Made by a program: the position numbers and the translations under genes. Below are positions 54,722 to 63,080 of a stretch of DNA of 64,000 bases, piece by piece (position 1 is the first letter of the stretch; every line of letters starts with the position of its first letter). The DNA is from an uncultured Chitinophagaceae bacterium (lineage in GTDB: Bacteria; Bacteroidota; Bacteroidia; Chitinophagales; Chitinophagaceae), in the NCBI GenBank assembly GCA_934502905.1, contig CAKSVK010000001.1, positions 1-64,000 of the forward strand, in the 5' to 3' direction. The notes beneath the pieces are model-generated. The model was not told the DNA's origin and ran no database searches. It was given only the letters and a program-made list of their open reading frames with translations.

Positions 54722-57700
54722 TTATTGAAAACATTGGCGGCAGCAAACCTGTTTAACGTCATTTTGCAGGCGGCCTGCCGTGCCGGATTTTTGGGCCGAT
54801 TCCGGCATTTCATAAAATACCAGCTTATCGTTACTCACACCAACGACAAGCACGGGTTTTCCCTTGACATTAACGGCTACCACGCTTTTGACATCTCCCC
54901 TGATGCTGAGTCCTGATTGAAATTGTGGTATATAGTTAAAATGAGCGTTCCCATCGTTGACCAGTACACAACCATAGGTGGCATCGATGGCTCCGATCTT
55001 TAACCGGTTATCCGAACGATTACCCAGCAGCAGCAGATCAGTTTTGTCATCGCCATTCAAATCGGTGGCAAGCACATGGGTGATGGCAGAAAACTGCGCC
55101 TGCGCCGGCAATACAATTTTTTCAAAACGTCCCTCCCGGTTCAGAAAAACCACGGACCGGCATTCGGTCGCCGTCAGAACAGTTGCCCTGGCAAGTTCCC
55201 CGGGCTTAAAAATGTCCTTCATGGTGGCATCTGCATACTGTTTATAAGAGGTAAATCTTTTACGCATAGCGTAGATCTGCTCATTGAGCTCGTCCCGGCT
55301 CACAAAGGGGTAGCTGGTACCCTGTACATAAAAATTGAGAAAAGGATCGATGGAGCCATTGTTATCAAAATCCGCGTACCAGAGCGTGGCAGGCTCTTCT
55401 TCCGTCATATGCAAGGGACTGTTCTGCCCGATATTGCCTGCTATGATGTCCATGTTGCCATCGCCATCCACATCGGCAACCTGCAGGCTGAACCAGATAC
55501 CGGTTTCCTGTTTTCCAAAATAGGCTGCTGTATGATCTGTAAATCCTTCCGGTTTATTCAGGTACAGCATCACCGGCATAAATTCCCCGCACATGACCAG
55601 GTCCTTTCTTCCATCGTTGTCCATATCCACCCAGCGGGCATCTGTTACCATACCGGCAAAAGAAAACCGTATTTCAGCTGAGGTGAACTTTCCAGTGCCA
55701 TCATTCACCAGCAAATAACTTTCAGGGGCCTGGGGATATTTGCCGGGTATTACCCTTCCGCCTATGAACAGGTCGATGTCGCCATCGTTGTCAAAATCGC
55801 AGGGACGTACACAGGATGCAGCGGAACTGTTTAATACCGGAAGCCCATCGGTCACTTTAAAATTCCCCCTGCCATCATTGATATGAAGTTCATCCTGCAG
55901 CGCCTTTGTACCCGGTTCATAATAAGCATAGCCACCTTTGGCAATATACAGATCATCATACCCGTCTCCATTGGCGTCAAAAAAAGCAGCAGCGGCCGTG
56001 GTGGAGAGATTTTCATCCCCCATACTGACTGCTGCAGTAAAGCTGCCGTCCTCTCTCTGCCGGTAGATCTTCCCCGGCTGGCCGGGGTCGCCGCTGACAA
56101 AAATATCTTCCCGTCCATCTTTGTTGATATCGCCTGCAGTTATTACCGGGCCGGTATGCGAATACATGAACTGCATCAGTAACTGGCGCTTAAAATCATT
56201 TTCTTCCGGCGTCTCATTAGTATGCCTGATAAGATCGGACATTTTTTTAAACAGTGTTTTATCTGTCAATGCATTTCTATGATAGGGCTGACCGTCGCCG
56301 GTATATTGTATGGTGAGGCGTTGGTTGACCGCAGTTTGGGGCAGCAGTTGAACAGTATTGTCCGGCCAAACGATCTTAATAGAATCAATGATGCTTTGAG
56401 CGCCCATGCCAAAATGCAGGACCGTTGTTACAGAAGAAAGGAAACCCCGGCCGGGATGCAGCTCCTGGTATTGATGGTTATCCCGGCTGTATACGAATAT
56501 CTTGGCTCCTATGGCATGGATATTGGGTTTTTTGTAGGAGAGCTGCAAGGAAATATAGTTGCTGTTAGCCTGTTCCCTTGACATGTTTTTATAAACAAGG
56601 GGTGGTTTGTTTATCTGGCTGACGATCAGGTCCAGGTCTCCGTCGTTGTCCAGGTCCACATATACGGATCCGCTGGAAATGCCCGGCTGGTCCATTCCCC
56701 ATTGTTTTGTCATATTGGAAAAACGAAGATCCCGGTTGTTTTTGAACATATAATTGTTCAGTGGTGTGGAGGGCATGGCGTTGATAAGGTCCATAAACCT
56801 GGAGGGCTCTCTTTCCATTGCCTTTTTTATTTTGTAGTCTCCCCAGTAACGCAGGAAATCCTTATCGGTAAAGTCGCGTACGAAGCCGTTGGAAACGAAA
56901 ATATCTTTGTAACCATCATTGTCAAAATCGGCAAGCAAGGTACACCAGCTCCAGTCGGTATTGGATACCCCGGCAAACCGGCCGATCTCGCTGAAAGTGC
57001 CATCCCCGTTGTTTAACTGCAGCATATTGCGCATGTACTGCCTGTTCAGGTCCTGACCTGTCATCACCTGAAATGATTCATAGTTTTCCTGTAACTGCAA
57101 TAACTTCTGCCGCCGGTTATCTTCTGGAAGCATATCCAGAGACATGATATCCGGCAAGCCGTCGTTATTAATATCTGCGATATCCACCCCCATGGAAAAC
57201 TGGGGCAGGTACCTGAAATACCGGCGGGAACTTTCTATAAAAGTACCATCGTGGTTGTTGATATAGAGATAGTCCGGCTCATTGTAATCATTGGTTACAT
57301 AGATATCGTCCCAGCCATCCTTGTTTATATCCGCTATGGCAATGCCAAGTCCGAAAGTAAGCGAGTTCTGTATAATGCCCGCCTGTTTTGACACTTCTAC
57401 AAAACGGTTATCCCTGTTTTCAAAGAGCTTGTTCCCCGCCAGCTCGTTCACGTCATTCCTGTAGTTTGCCAGCTCCTGGTTATCGATCTTTTGAACAGTG
57501 TGGTTCAGCAGGAACATATCCAGGTCGCCATCGTTATCGTAGTCGAAAAAAACTGCCTGGGTACTATAGCTGCTGTTATCCAGCCCGAATGCGGCAGCTT
57601 CTTCCTCAAACTTCAGATTCCCCTTGTTGATGAATAACTGGTTTTTCCGCTGATCATCTGGAAATCTCCCCGAGTAGCATATATAGATATCCAGCAACCC

Positions 57701-58084
57701 GTCGCCGTTCACATCCGCCATGGTCACACCATTCTTCCAACTGTCAGGTCTGCCTTTCATCCCGTTGCCGGCTGCCGCAGTAATGTCCTTAAACTTCATG
57801 TTGCCCAGGTTCAGGAACAACTTATTGGACTTCATGTTCGCTGTAAAAAAGAGATCCATCAGCCCATCGTTGTTGATATCTCCTACAGCTATGCCGCCAC
57901 CGTTATATAAGTAGTCGTACACCAGCACATTCAGCTCTTCGGTTTCGCTGATATCATTGCTAAAACGAAGTCCTGTTTCTTTGGGTGCTAATAACCTGAA
58001 GAGCGGTGGCTCCGCCGGAACATTGCCGGAGAAGGCAACGGTTATTGTCCATATGCAAAGCAGCTGCAGAAAAACTATTCTCAT
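54722..58084 (-). CDS. Secreted VCBS/FG-GAP repeat protein with ASPIC/UnbV domain
   Basis: A 1120-residue exported protein built from repeated FG-GAP/VCBS beta-propeller blades. Each has a calcium-binding DxNxDGxxD loop, such as GDINNDGLMDLFF, ADVNGDGLLDIYI and FDYDNDGDLDMFL; about a dozen occur. An ASPIC/UnbV-like segment (GAKIFVYSRDNHQYQEL and HPGRGFLSSVTTVLHFG) sits near residues 520-590. The signal peptide from the ATG at 58084 is MRIVFLQLLCIWTITVAFSG; an ATG at 58114 gives a poorer N-terminus. Such proteins in Bacteroidota often sit with glycan-use genes, as here. The exact role (binding, secretion or adhesion) is unknown. Confidence 0.87.
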   Translation of the reverse strand: MRIVFLQLLCIWTITVAFSGNVPAEPPLFRLLAPKETGLRFSNDISETEELNVLVYDYLYNGGGIAVGDINNDGLMDLFFTANMKSNKLFLNLGNMKFKDITAAAGNGMKGRPDSWKNGVTMADVNGDGLLDIYICYSGRFPDDQRKNQLFINKGNLKFEEEAAAFGLDNSSYSTQAVFFDYDNDGDLDMFLLNHTVQKIDNQELANYRNDVNELAGNKLFENRDNRFVEVSKQAGIIQNSLTFGLGIAIADINKDGWDDIYVTNDYNEPDYLYINNHDGTFIESSRRYFRYLPQFSMGVDIADINNDGLPDIMSLDMLPEDNRRQKLLQLQENYESFQVMTGQDLNRQYMRNMLQLNNGDGTFSEIGRFAGVSNTDWSWCTLLADFDNDGYKDIFVSNGFVRDFTDKDFLRYWGDYKIKKAMEREPSRFMDLINAMPSTPLNNYMFKNNRDLRFSNMTKQWGMDQPGISSGSVYVDLDNDGDLDLIVSQINKPPLVYKNMSREQANSNYISLQLSYKKPNIHAIGAKIFVYSRDNHQYQELHPGRGFLSSVTTVLHFGMGAQSIIDSIKIVWPDNTVQLLPQTAVNQRLTIQYTGDGQPYHRNALTDKTLFKKMSDLIRHTNETPEENDFKRQLLMQFMYSHTGPVITAGDINKDGREDIFVSGDPGQPGKIYRQREDGSFTAAVSMGDENLSTTAAAAFFDANGDGYDDLYIAKGGYAYYEPGTKALQDELHINDGRGNFKVTDGLPVLNSSAASCVRPCDFDNDGDIDLFIGGRVIPGKYPQAPESYLLVNDGTGKFTSAEIRFSFAGMVTDARWVDMDNDGRKDLVMCGEFMPVMLYLNKPEGFTDHTAAYFGKQETGIWFSLQVADVDGDGNMDIIAGNIGQNSPLHMTEEEPATLWYADFDNNGSIDPFLNFYVQGTSYPFVSRDELNEQIYAMRKRFTSYKQYADATMKDIFKPGELARATVLTATECRSVVFLNREGRFEKIVLPAQAQFSAITHVLATDLNGDDKTDLLLLGNRSDNRLKIGAIDATYGCVLVNDGNAHFNYIPQFQSGLSIRGDVKSVVAVNVKGKPVLVVGVSNDKLVFYEMPESAQKSGTAGRLQNDVKQVCCRQCFQ

Positions 58085-58165
58085 AACAAAACTATTATGA
58101 TGATTTACGGTCATCGTTATGCTGGACGTATTTACCTCCGGTGGAAAAGTTCAAATCTTCACTTT

Positions 58166-58232
58166 GTGCAAGTTTCCGGCCGGTGGGACACCGGCCGGAA
58201 ACTTGCACTACTGGCGGGTGTTCCCACCCGCC
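58166..58232. repeat. Hairpin pair D (GTG-N3/4-CAC family)
   Basis: A 20-bp perfect stem (58166-58185/58189-58208) has a three-base GGA loop at tip GTG-GGA-CAC. Five bases on, GGCGGGTG-TTCC-CACCCGCC (58213-58232) forms the second. It lies between the VCBS and DUF4038 genes. Confidence 0.85.
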
Positions 58233-58341
58233 TGCGAAAAATGATTCCGGTCATTGTTATGCTGTAGTACAATTTCCTGTTGACGATCTACATCTTTTCA
58301 AACGATTATATCCGGGATGTGGTTCAGATGATTACAGCACT

Positions 58342-60012
58342 TTATTTTTTCCTTACCCCCGCAATAAACACCCAGGGCTGCTTACTGTCGGGAGCAGTGA
58401 ATGAGCCTGCTGTTCCTGTTGACCCTTCCGAATGAAATTCCCCTTTCACAGGATCAAACCAATAGCAAGGCATATTTTCCGGAATGCCTTTTATTGAAAT
58501 GTTTCCACCTTTGTCCAGGTAAGAAATATAAAATACGCCCTCCCTGGCAAGCAATGGCAACTTATTACCGGTCAGGTCCCATCTTCTTTCCATATCCTTG
58601 AAATCAAATCCGTCAAAAGCTCTTGAAATGCAGCCAACATACCGGGAGCCTTCAAACTGCAGGGCATCTTTCCAGTTATAAGGTGCATTTGTCCATTCTT
58701 CCCAGCCGGGCTCATCCGGCGTTATCTTCCATTGCCAGACACTCACTGCACCGTATACGACACCCATGGTGCCGCCGTGCATCAGCTGGTTCCATGCATC
58801 TTCTCCCTGCCACCAGCCAATGCCTACCGTACCTTCATTCATTCTTTCGTAAGTAGGCTCTCCGTTCATGACCGCTTTGACAGGCTTATTGTCGTACATT
58901 CTTTCCACTTTGTGATACAGGTGTTTCCCGTCATGTCCTGTTTGCGCCCATTGAAAATCGAGCCAGGCAGCGCCCTGGTGCATGCGGTTGTAATGATAAC
59001 AATGGCTGCTGTCGTTTACGGCCCAGGTTGCCAGGAAATCATCGCAGGGGTTGTAATGTAAGCCTGTCGGCTGTTCGTAAGCATCCCATTTTTCGAGTAT
59101 TTCCCCGGCAGGCACCACACCGGGCGCATTGCCATGCCCGTCCAGGCTCAGTAGCCAAAGTGCCGGGCTGCTGCCATACCTTGCCATCAGGTATTTCGTA
59201 TACCGGGCATATTCTTCTCCGGCTGCCGTCGGTCCCAGGGAGCCTTTTCCTTTCCAGCCGTAACCATGTGTCAGCGGTGCGAATACGGGCACTATCTCAT
59301 GACGGTGGAGAATGCTCATGATAGAATCCAGCGTTTGAAAATAGGAGGGGTTCAGCTGGTTCAGGTGCCCCTGGGGTATATCATAAAATCCCCGGGCAAA
59401 CCCTTCAACTGTATTCCTGGCTTCGGGACCTTCCGCCTGCTTATCCGGCTGTACACCTATCAGCAGGGCAGTATTGAATCCTTTTTTACGGCGGTCTGCT
59501 GCATATTCTTCTACCTGTTCCGTTGTGGCACGAAAAGGAATAGACCAGGGAGTGTCGCCTACCAGCAGCATAGGGGTACCGTCGGCATGTATGATATTTC
59601 TTTTTCCTTCAGACATGCGCAGCAATCCGTGTTGTTCCAGCTTATTGTTACCTGTATACGGGACAGACCGTAAGGCGCCGCTTTTTTCAAACCCTTCATC
59701 TTCTACAGATGAATATACCTGCCAATACCAGGTATGTCCCGCATCCGGTGGTGCGAACCGCAGCTTCCAGGTATTGCCGCCATCCCAGAAAACAGGTCTT
59801 ACCAGGCTGTCGCCTTTGTCGTTTACGAACCAGGCCCAAACTTCCGTTTCTGTGTATGGATTGTTGTATTGTTTATTTGATTGAATGGTTATTTCATAGC
59901 TGGTCCATTGAGGAACAGGTACGGGTTCACTTGTATTGGCGCAGGCATGCAGGAATATGATACACGTTATGTATAATATCTTTTTCCATGCTGCAGTAAA
60001 ATTTGTTATCAT
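58342..60012 (-). CDS. DUF4038/apiosidase-like glycoside hydrolase
   Basis: A 556-residue lipoprotein-like enzyme; the N-terminus has a signal with FLHAC as lipobox. A beta-sandwich of the DUF5060 type (about residues 30-120; VRPVFWDGGNTWKLRFAPPDAG) is followed by a TIM barrel of the DUF4038 type: MLLVGDTPWSIPFRAT, FNTALLIGVQPDK, VPVFAPLTHGYGWKG. The barrel fold with acidic residues (AVMNGEPTYERM) matches GH140-like enzymes, which include an apiosidase acting on pectic rhamnogalacturonan II. It could cleave a plant-derived side chain. It is minus-strand, downstream of GH31 and upstream of VCBS, so probably part of the same locus. Confidence 0.8.
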   Translation of the reverse strand: MITNFTAAWKKILYITCIIFLHACANTSEPVPVPQWTSYEITIQSNKQYNNPYTETEVWAWFVNDKGDSLVRPVFWDGGNTWKLRFAPPDAGHTWYWQVYSSVEDEGFEKSGALRSVPYTGNNKLEQHGLLRMSEGKRNIIHADGTPMLLVGDTPWSIPFRATTEQVEEYAADRRKKGFNTALLIGVQPDKQAEGPEARNTVEGFARGFYDIPQGHLNQLNPSYFQTLDSIMSILHRHEIVPVFAPLTHGYGWKGKGSLGPTAAGEEYARYTKYLMARYGSSPALWLLSLDGHGNAPGVVPAGEILEKWDAYEQPTGLHYNPCDDFLATWAVNDSSHCYHYNRMHQGAAWLDFQWAQTGHDGKHLYHKVERMYDNKPVKAVMNGEPTYERMNEGTVGIGWWQGEDAWNQLMHGGTMGVVYGAVSVWQWKITPDEPGWEEWTNAPYNWKDALQFEGSRYVGCISRAFDGFDFKDMERRWDLTGNKLPLLAREGVFYISYLDKGGNISIKGIPENMPCYWFDPVKGEFHSEGSTGTAGSFTAPDSKQPWVFIAGVRKK

Positions 60013-60639
60013 TATTAATGTGTTTGACTATCTACAAATGTTGAACCATGGTGTCACATACAACAGATTCCTTGTACCCCGGAATGACAAGCAGGGAATA
60101 TGTGTTGAACATTCGCCTGTAAAGGTTGCGTGAAGACACGCAACCGGGCGACCCGGGGCCTCCGCAGTGCTCCTTATGCCAGGACTTGTGCGCAAGCAGG
60201 GGATACTGCCGGTGCTGAATCTTACAGCACAACATCCGGTTTTGATGTTTCTGACGCACTTCCTGTCATCCGGGGTCAGCATTCCGCTCTCTTATTTCCA
60301 CCCTGAAACCCCGGCACGTGTCCCCACGTGCCATTTGAGGTCGGTGGAATCCTATTTGTTTCCCCTTAGTGTCGTCTCCTTATGCCCGGGCTTGTGCGCA
60401 GGCAGGGGGACGTTGCAGGTTCTACGTACTTATAACAAAACATCCGGTTTTGATGTGTCTGATGCACTTCCTGTCATATCCGGGGTCAGCATTCCGTTCT
60501 CTTATTTCCACCCTGAAACCCCGGCACGTGTCCTCACGTGGCATTTGAGGTCGGTGGAATCTTATTTGTTTCCCCTTAGTGTCGTCTCCTCATGCCCGGG
60601 CTTGTGCGCAGGCAGGGGGACGTTGCAGGTTCTACGTAC
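60013..60639. other. Intergenic region filled by a tandem repeat array and hairpins
   Basis: 627 bases between GH31 and the DUF4038 gene. It holds the array of about 210-bp units and the E hairpins, described separately. AACATTTG near 60044-60051 on the minus strand is a possible -7 box of the DUF4038 gene. A long plus-strand open frame across the array is an artefact of the repeats. Confidence 0.8.
60124..60145. repeat. Hairpin E1 (GTG-N4-CAC family)
   Basis: GGTTGCGTG-AAGA-CACGCAACC, a 9-bp perfect stem, followed by GGGCGA, a variant of the GGGCGGT word. Confidence 0.8.
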
Positions 60640-60728
60640 TTATAACAAAACATCCAGTTTTGATGTGTCTGACACACTTCCTGTCATATTCAGGAGCAGC
60701 ATCCCGTTCTCCCATTTCCACTGTGAAA
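60170..60728. repeat. Tandem array of about 210-bp units derived from the 3' end of GH31
   Basis: Unit boundaries marked by CATCCGGTTTTGATG-like words fall at 60233, 60441 and 60651, giving periods of 208 and 210. A partial unit precedes (60170-60232, shared words CTCCTTATGCC and TTGTGCGCA). The last unit lies within the GH31 coding end to about 60728. Each complete unit has one GTG-N4-CAC hairpin: GGCACGTG-TCCC-CACGTGCC at 60313-60332 and GGCACGTG-TCCT-CACGTGGC at 60523-60542 (one mismatch). Confidence 0.85.
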
Positions 60729-63045
60729 ATGATTTGTCATTCAATATAACTTTTTTAGGCTTTGCTTTTACCGCCATTTCTACTTTGTATACCACTTTTT
60801 CAGGCATATTTTTATAAGTGCCTTTTACCGGATCTATTGAAAAGCTGATCCTGTTGTTATTTTTCGAACAATGAAATTTTGTTTCAGCAACCTGCCCGTT
60901 TTCATATTCAAAAGAAATACCGTCATCCTGCAGCAACGTGTAGCTGCTTTCTCCTTCGGGGTATACCTTTACGGTCAATGTATCGTTCGGGAATTCCTCT
61001 ACATACTGTGATAATTTTTTAAATGGTATAATAGCTCCTGCTTTGATAAACAAGGCGCCACCACGGTTTTTCGGAACTTCTGCATGTACCGTTTGCCCAC
61101 CCGCTACAGACTTACCGCTCCAGTAATTGATCCAGTTTCCCTTTGGCAAATAAATGGAGTCGTTGAATACTCCTACCAGCAGGTTATCTCCGAACATATA
61201 TTGATAGACCATGTTCTGCACGGTAGTATCCTGCGGGTACTCCAATGGCATAGCCCGTAGGATAGGCTTGCCGCTGCGGCTTCCTTCTATGGCTGCGGAA
61301 TAGATATAGGGATGCATCATGTTGCGGAGCCGGGCATAAAATGTTACGGCTTCTTTTTCTGTGGGACTGAGATACCAGGGTTGGTGCAGGGCATACCAAC
61401 TGTCTATTTGTACCCACGGCATAAAAAAGCCGAAATGCATACCCGTGAGCGCAAGCTTCAGGTTGGTTTCCGGGTCAAAGGTCCGGTTGGTCACTTCCAT
61501 TACCTCGATAGCAGTGTTTACAAAACCGCTCATGCTCAGGTTCACCTGGTCATACAATGCATCCCTGCCTCCGCCATTGTCGCCGCTGGTGCTCGCCGCC
61601 CAGCGCTGGGTGCCTGCCCATGCGCCACAGTAGTGATGAAAAACCCTCCGCCCGGTATGGTTCCGGAAGGTAGTGTAACTCTGCTTGGGCATCAATACCT
61701 GGTTCATATTGTGCATTTCCTTATCCGTAAGCCCGTTATAATATTCGCGATGCGGGTGCTCATCCAGGGTACGTCCCGGATCCAGTTTAAAGCCGTCCAC
61801 ACCCTGGTCTACAAAGTTCATTAAATGCGGGAACCAATGCTCTTTACCGGATAGCGGCCGGCCTTGCTTCGCGGCTAATTCATCTTCGGCTTCCACACTC
61901 AGATCATGATCTATACATAACCAGAGCGCCAGCTTATACCCGAGCTTATGCAGCCTGCCTATGAACAAAAAGGGCTGCTCGTATTTCTTTTTATTGGTTT
62001 TTTCTTCCCAGAAAACTTCACCCGGGTACATATTCTGGTTCCAGGTTTTGCTGGTGGAAGTATCGTAATACTTTGCCATCCATTGCGGCTCGATCCAGAA
62101 GAGATCGCAGGGTATCTTTTCATCCCGGAAGCGGACTGCGTTGTTCATCAGGTCAAACTGGTTTTCCATTTTGTTGCCGCCGAAAGCCATCCCGTATGCC
62201 CAGGTGGGTAGCAGGTAGGACCTGCCGGCCACATAGGTATATTTATTCAGAATGTCGTACATGTCGTTTCCAATAAATAAAAAGAGGTCAATTTTATCTT
62301 CCGTGTTGTATACCAAAAGATCATCCTTTGAAAATTTACCCACGTCAAAATAATTAAGCCGCGTGGTATTGTTATAGATACCCCAGCCATCGATGCTCAT
62401 CAGGAACGGTGTTGCCATATCGCTTTTCTGGTAGGTCGCCCAGTTCCGCAGGCTTTCTCCGCGATGCTGGATATTTTTCCTGCTGGCGGCGCCTGCACCA
62501 TACAACCGTTCATGAGGTTGCAGACGGAAGCTGACAGTGCTTTTTGGATCGTCAGCCTGCACGTCCGCAGGTTTTTCATTTTTCTTATTCAGGTCTTTGG
62601 TGGTATCACCGATGATCGCCTCCCGGGTAGTAATGTCTCCGTGTTCCTCCCGGATGGCATCGGAGAACTGTTGCAACCGGTTTGCCGGAAGATCATTGAT
62701 GCCCACCTGCTTCAATGTTTTGCCGTTATTGTCCTGTAGGGTAAAGCTGCCGGTTTTACTGTCTACCAGCAGCTTATAGTTTGCCGACCCGATTGTATAG
62801 CCGGCATCTGTTTTGCTGACGGTCGTCTGTTCGGGCGACATAGTCGAATTGAGTATCTCATACCGTTCCATCAGGGAGCGGTTAAAATTACCTTCCCTGT
62901 TCAATTGTATCCTGAATGTACCTCCGGGGTAAACATCCACACGCATTTTCTGGCCCGCACCCAGCTCCAGTGCCTCCTGCGCGACTGAATGCCCCACAAA
63001 CAGGGATATAGCTGCAGAAAGGATGTATTTTTTTATATGCAACAT
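60640..63045 (-). CDS. GH31 family glycoside hydrolase
   Basis: A secreted alpha-glycosidase, 801 residues, with signal peptide MLHIKKYILSAAISLFVGHSVA (start at ATG 63045). An N-terminal beta-sandwich (residues about 25-230; RLYGAGAASRKNIQHRGESL) precedes the catalytic barrel. The nucleophile region is VDGFKLDPGRTLDEH, and the acid/base region is RWAASTSGDNGGG. Both are recognisable but differ from standard GH31 (WxDMNE and RS..W.GDN), so substrate could be other than alpha-glucose, for example alpha-xylose or alpha-galactose. A C-terminal beta domain ends in SKLDVLL. It is 35 bases below the next hydrolase gene and in the same operon. Its last codons are copied in the tandem array downstream. 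Confidence 0.87.
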   Translation of the reverse strand: MLHIKKYILSAAISLFVGHSVAQEALELGAGQKMRVDVYPGGTFRIQLNREGNFNRSLMERYEILNSTMSPEQTTVSKTDAGYTIGSANYKLLVDSKTGSFTLQDNNGKTLKQVGINDLPANRLQQFSDAIREEHGDITTREAIIGDTTKDLNKKNEKPADVQADDPKSTVSFRLQPHERLYGAGAASRKNIQHRGESLRNWATYQKSDMATPFLMSIDGWGIYNNTTRLNYFDVGKFSKDDLLVYNTEDKIDLFLFIGNDMYDILNKYTYVAGRSYLLPTWAYGMAFGGNKMENQFDLMNNAVRFRDEKIPCDLFWIEPQWMAKYYDTSTSKTWNQNMYPGEVFWEEKTNKKKYEQPFLFIGRLHKLGYKLALWLCIDHDLSVEAEDELAAKQGRPLSGKEHWFPHLMNFVDQGVDGFKLDPGRTLDEHPHREYYNGLTDKEMHNMNQVLMPKQSYTTFRNHTGRRVFHHYCGAWAGTQRWAASTSGDNGGGRDALYDQVNLSMSGFVNTAIEVMEVTNRTFDPETNLKLALTGMHFGFFMPWVQIDSWYALHQPWYLSPTEKEAVTFYARLRNMMHPYIYSAAIEGSRSGKPILRAMPLEYPQDTTVQNMVYQYMFGDNLLVGVFNDSIYLPKGNWINYWSGKSVAGGQTVHAEVPKNRGGALFIKAGAIIPFKKLSQYVEEFPNDTLTVKVYPEGESSYTLLQDDGISFEYENGQVAETKFHCSKNNNRISFSIDPVKGTYKNMPEKVVYKVEMAVKAKPKKVILNDKSFSQWKWENGMLLLNMTGSVSDTSKLDVLL

Positions 63046-63080
63046 TTCAACTGATTTAAAAATTTTAGAAGTGAGGGAAA

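Noticed and set aside
60170-60728. Possible CRISPR array
   Set aside because: Units are about 208-210 bp with no short direct repeat plus unique spacers, and no cas genes are near.
60167-60817. 216-codon plus-strand open frame with internal amino-acid repeats
   Set aside because: It crosses the tandem array and the end of GH31 on the opposite strand; the protein repeats merely mirror the DNA units, and no start signal or domain is seen.
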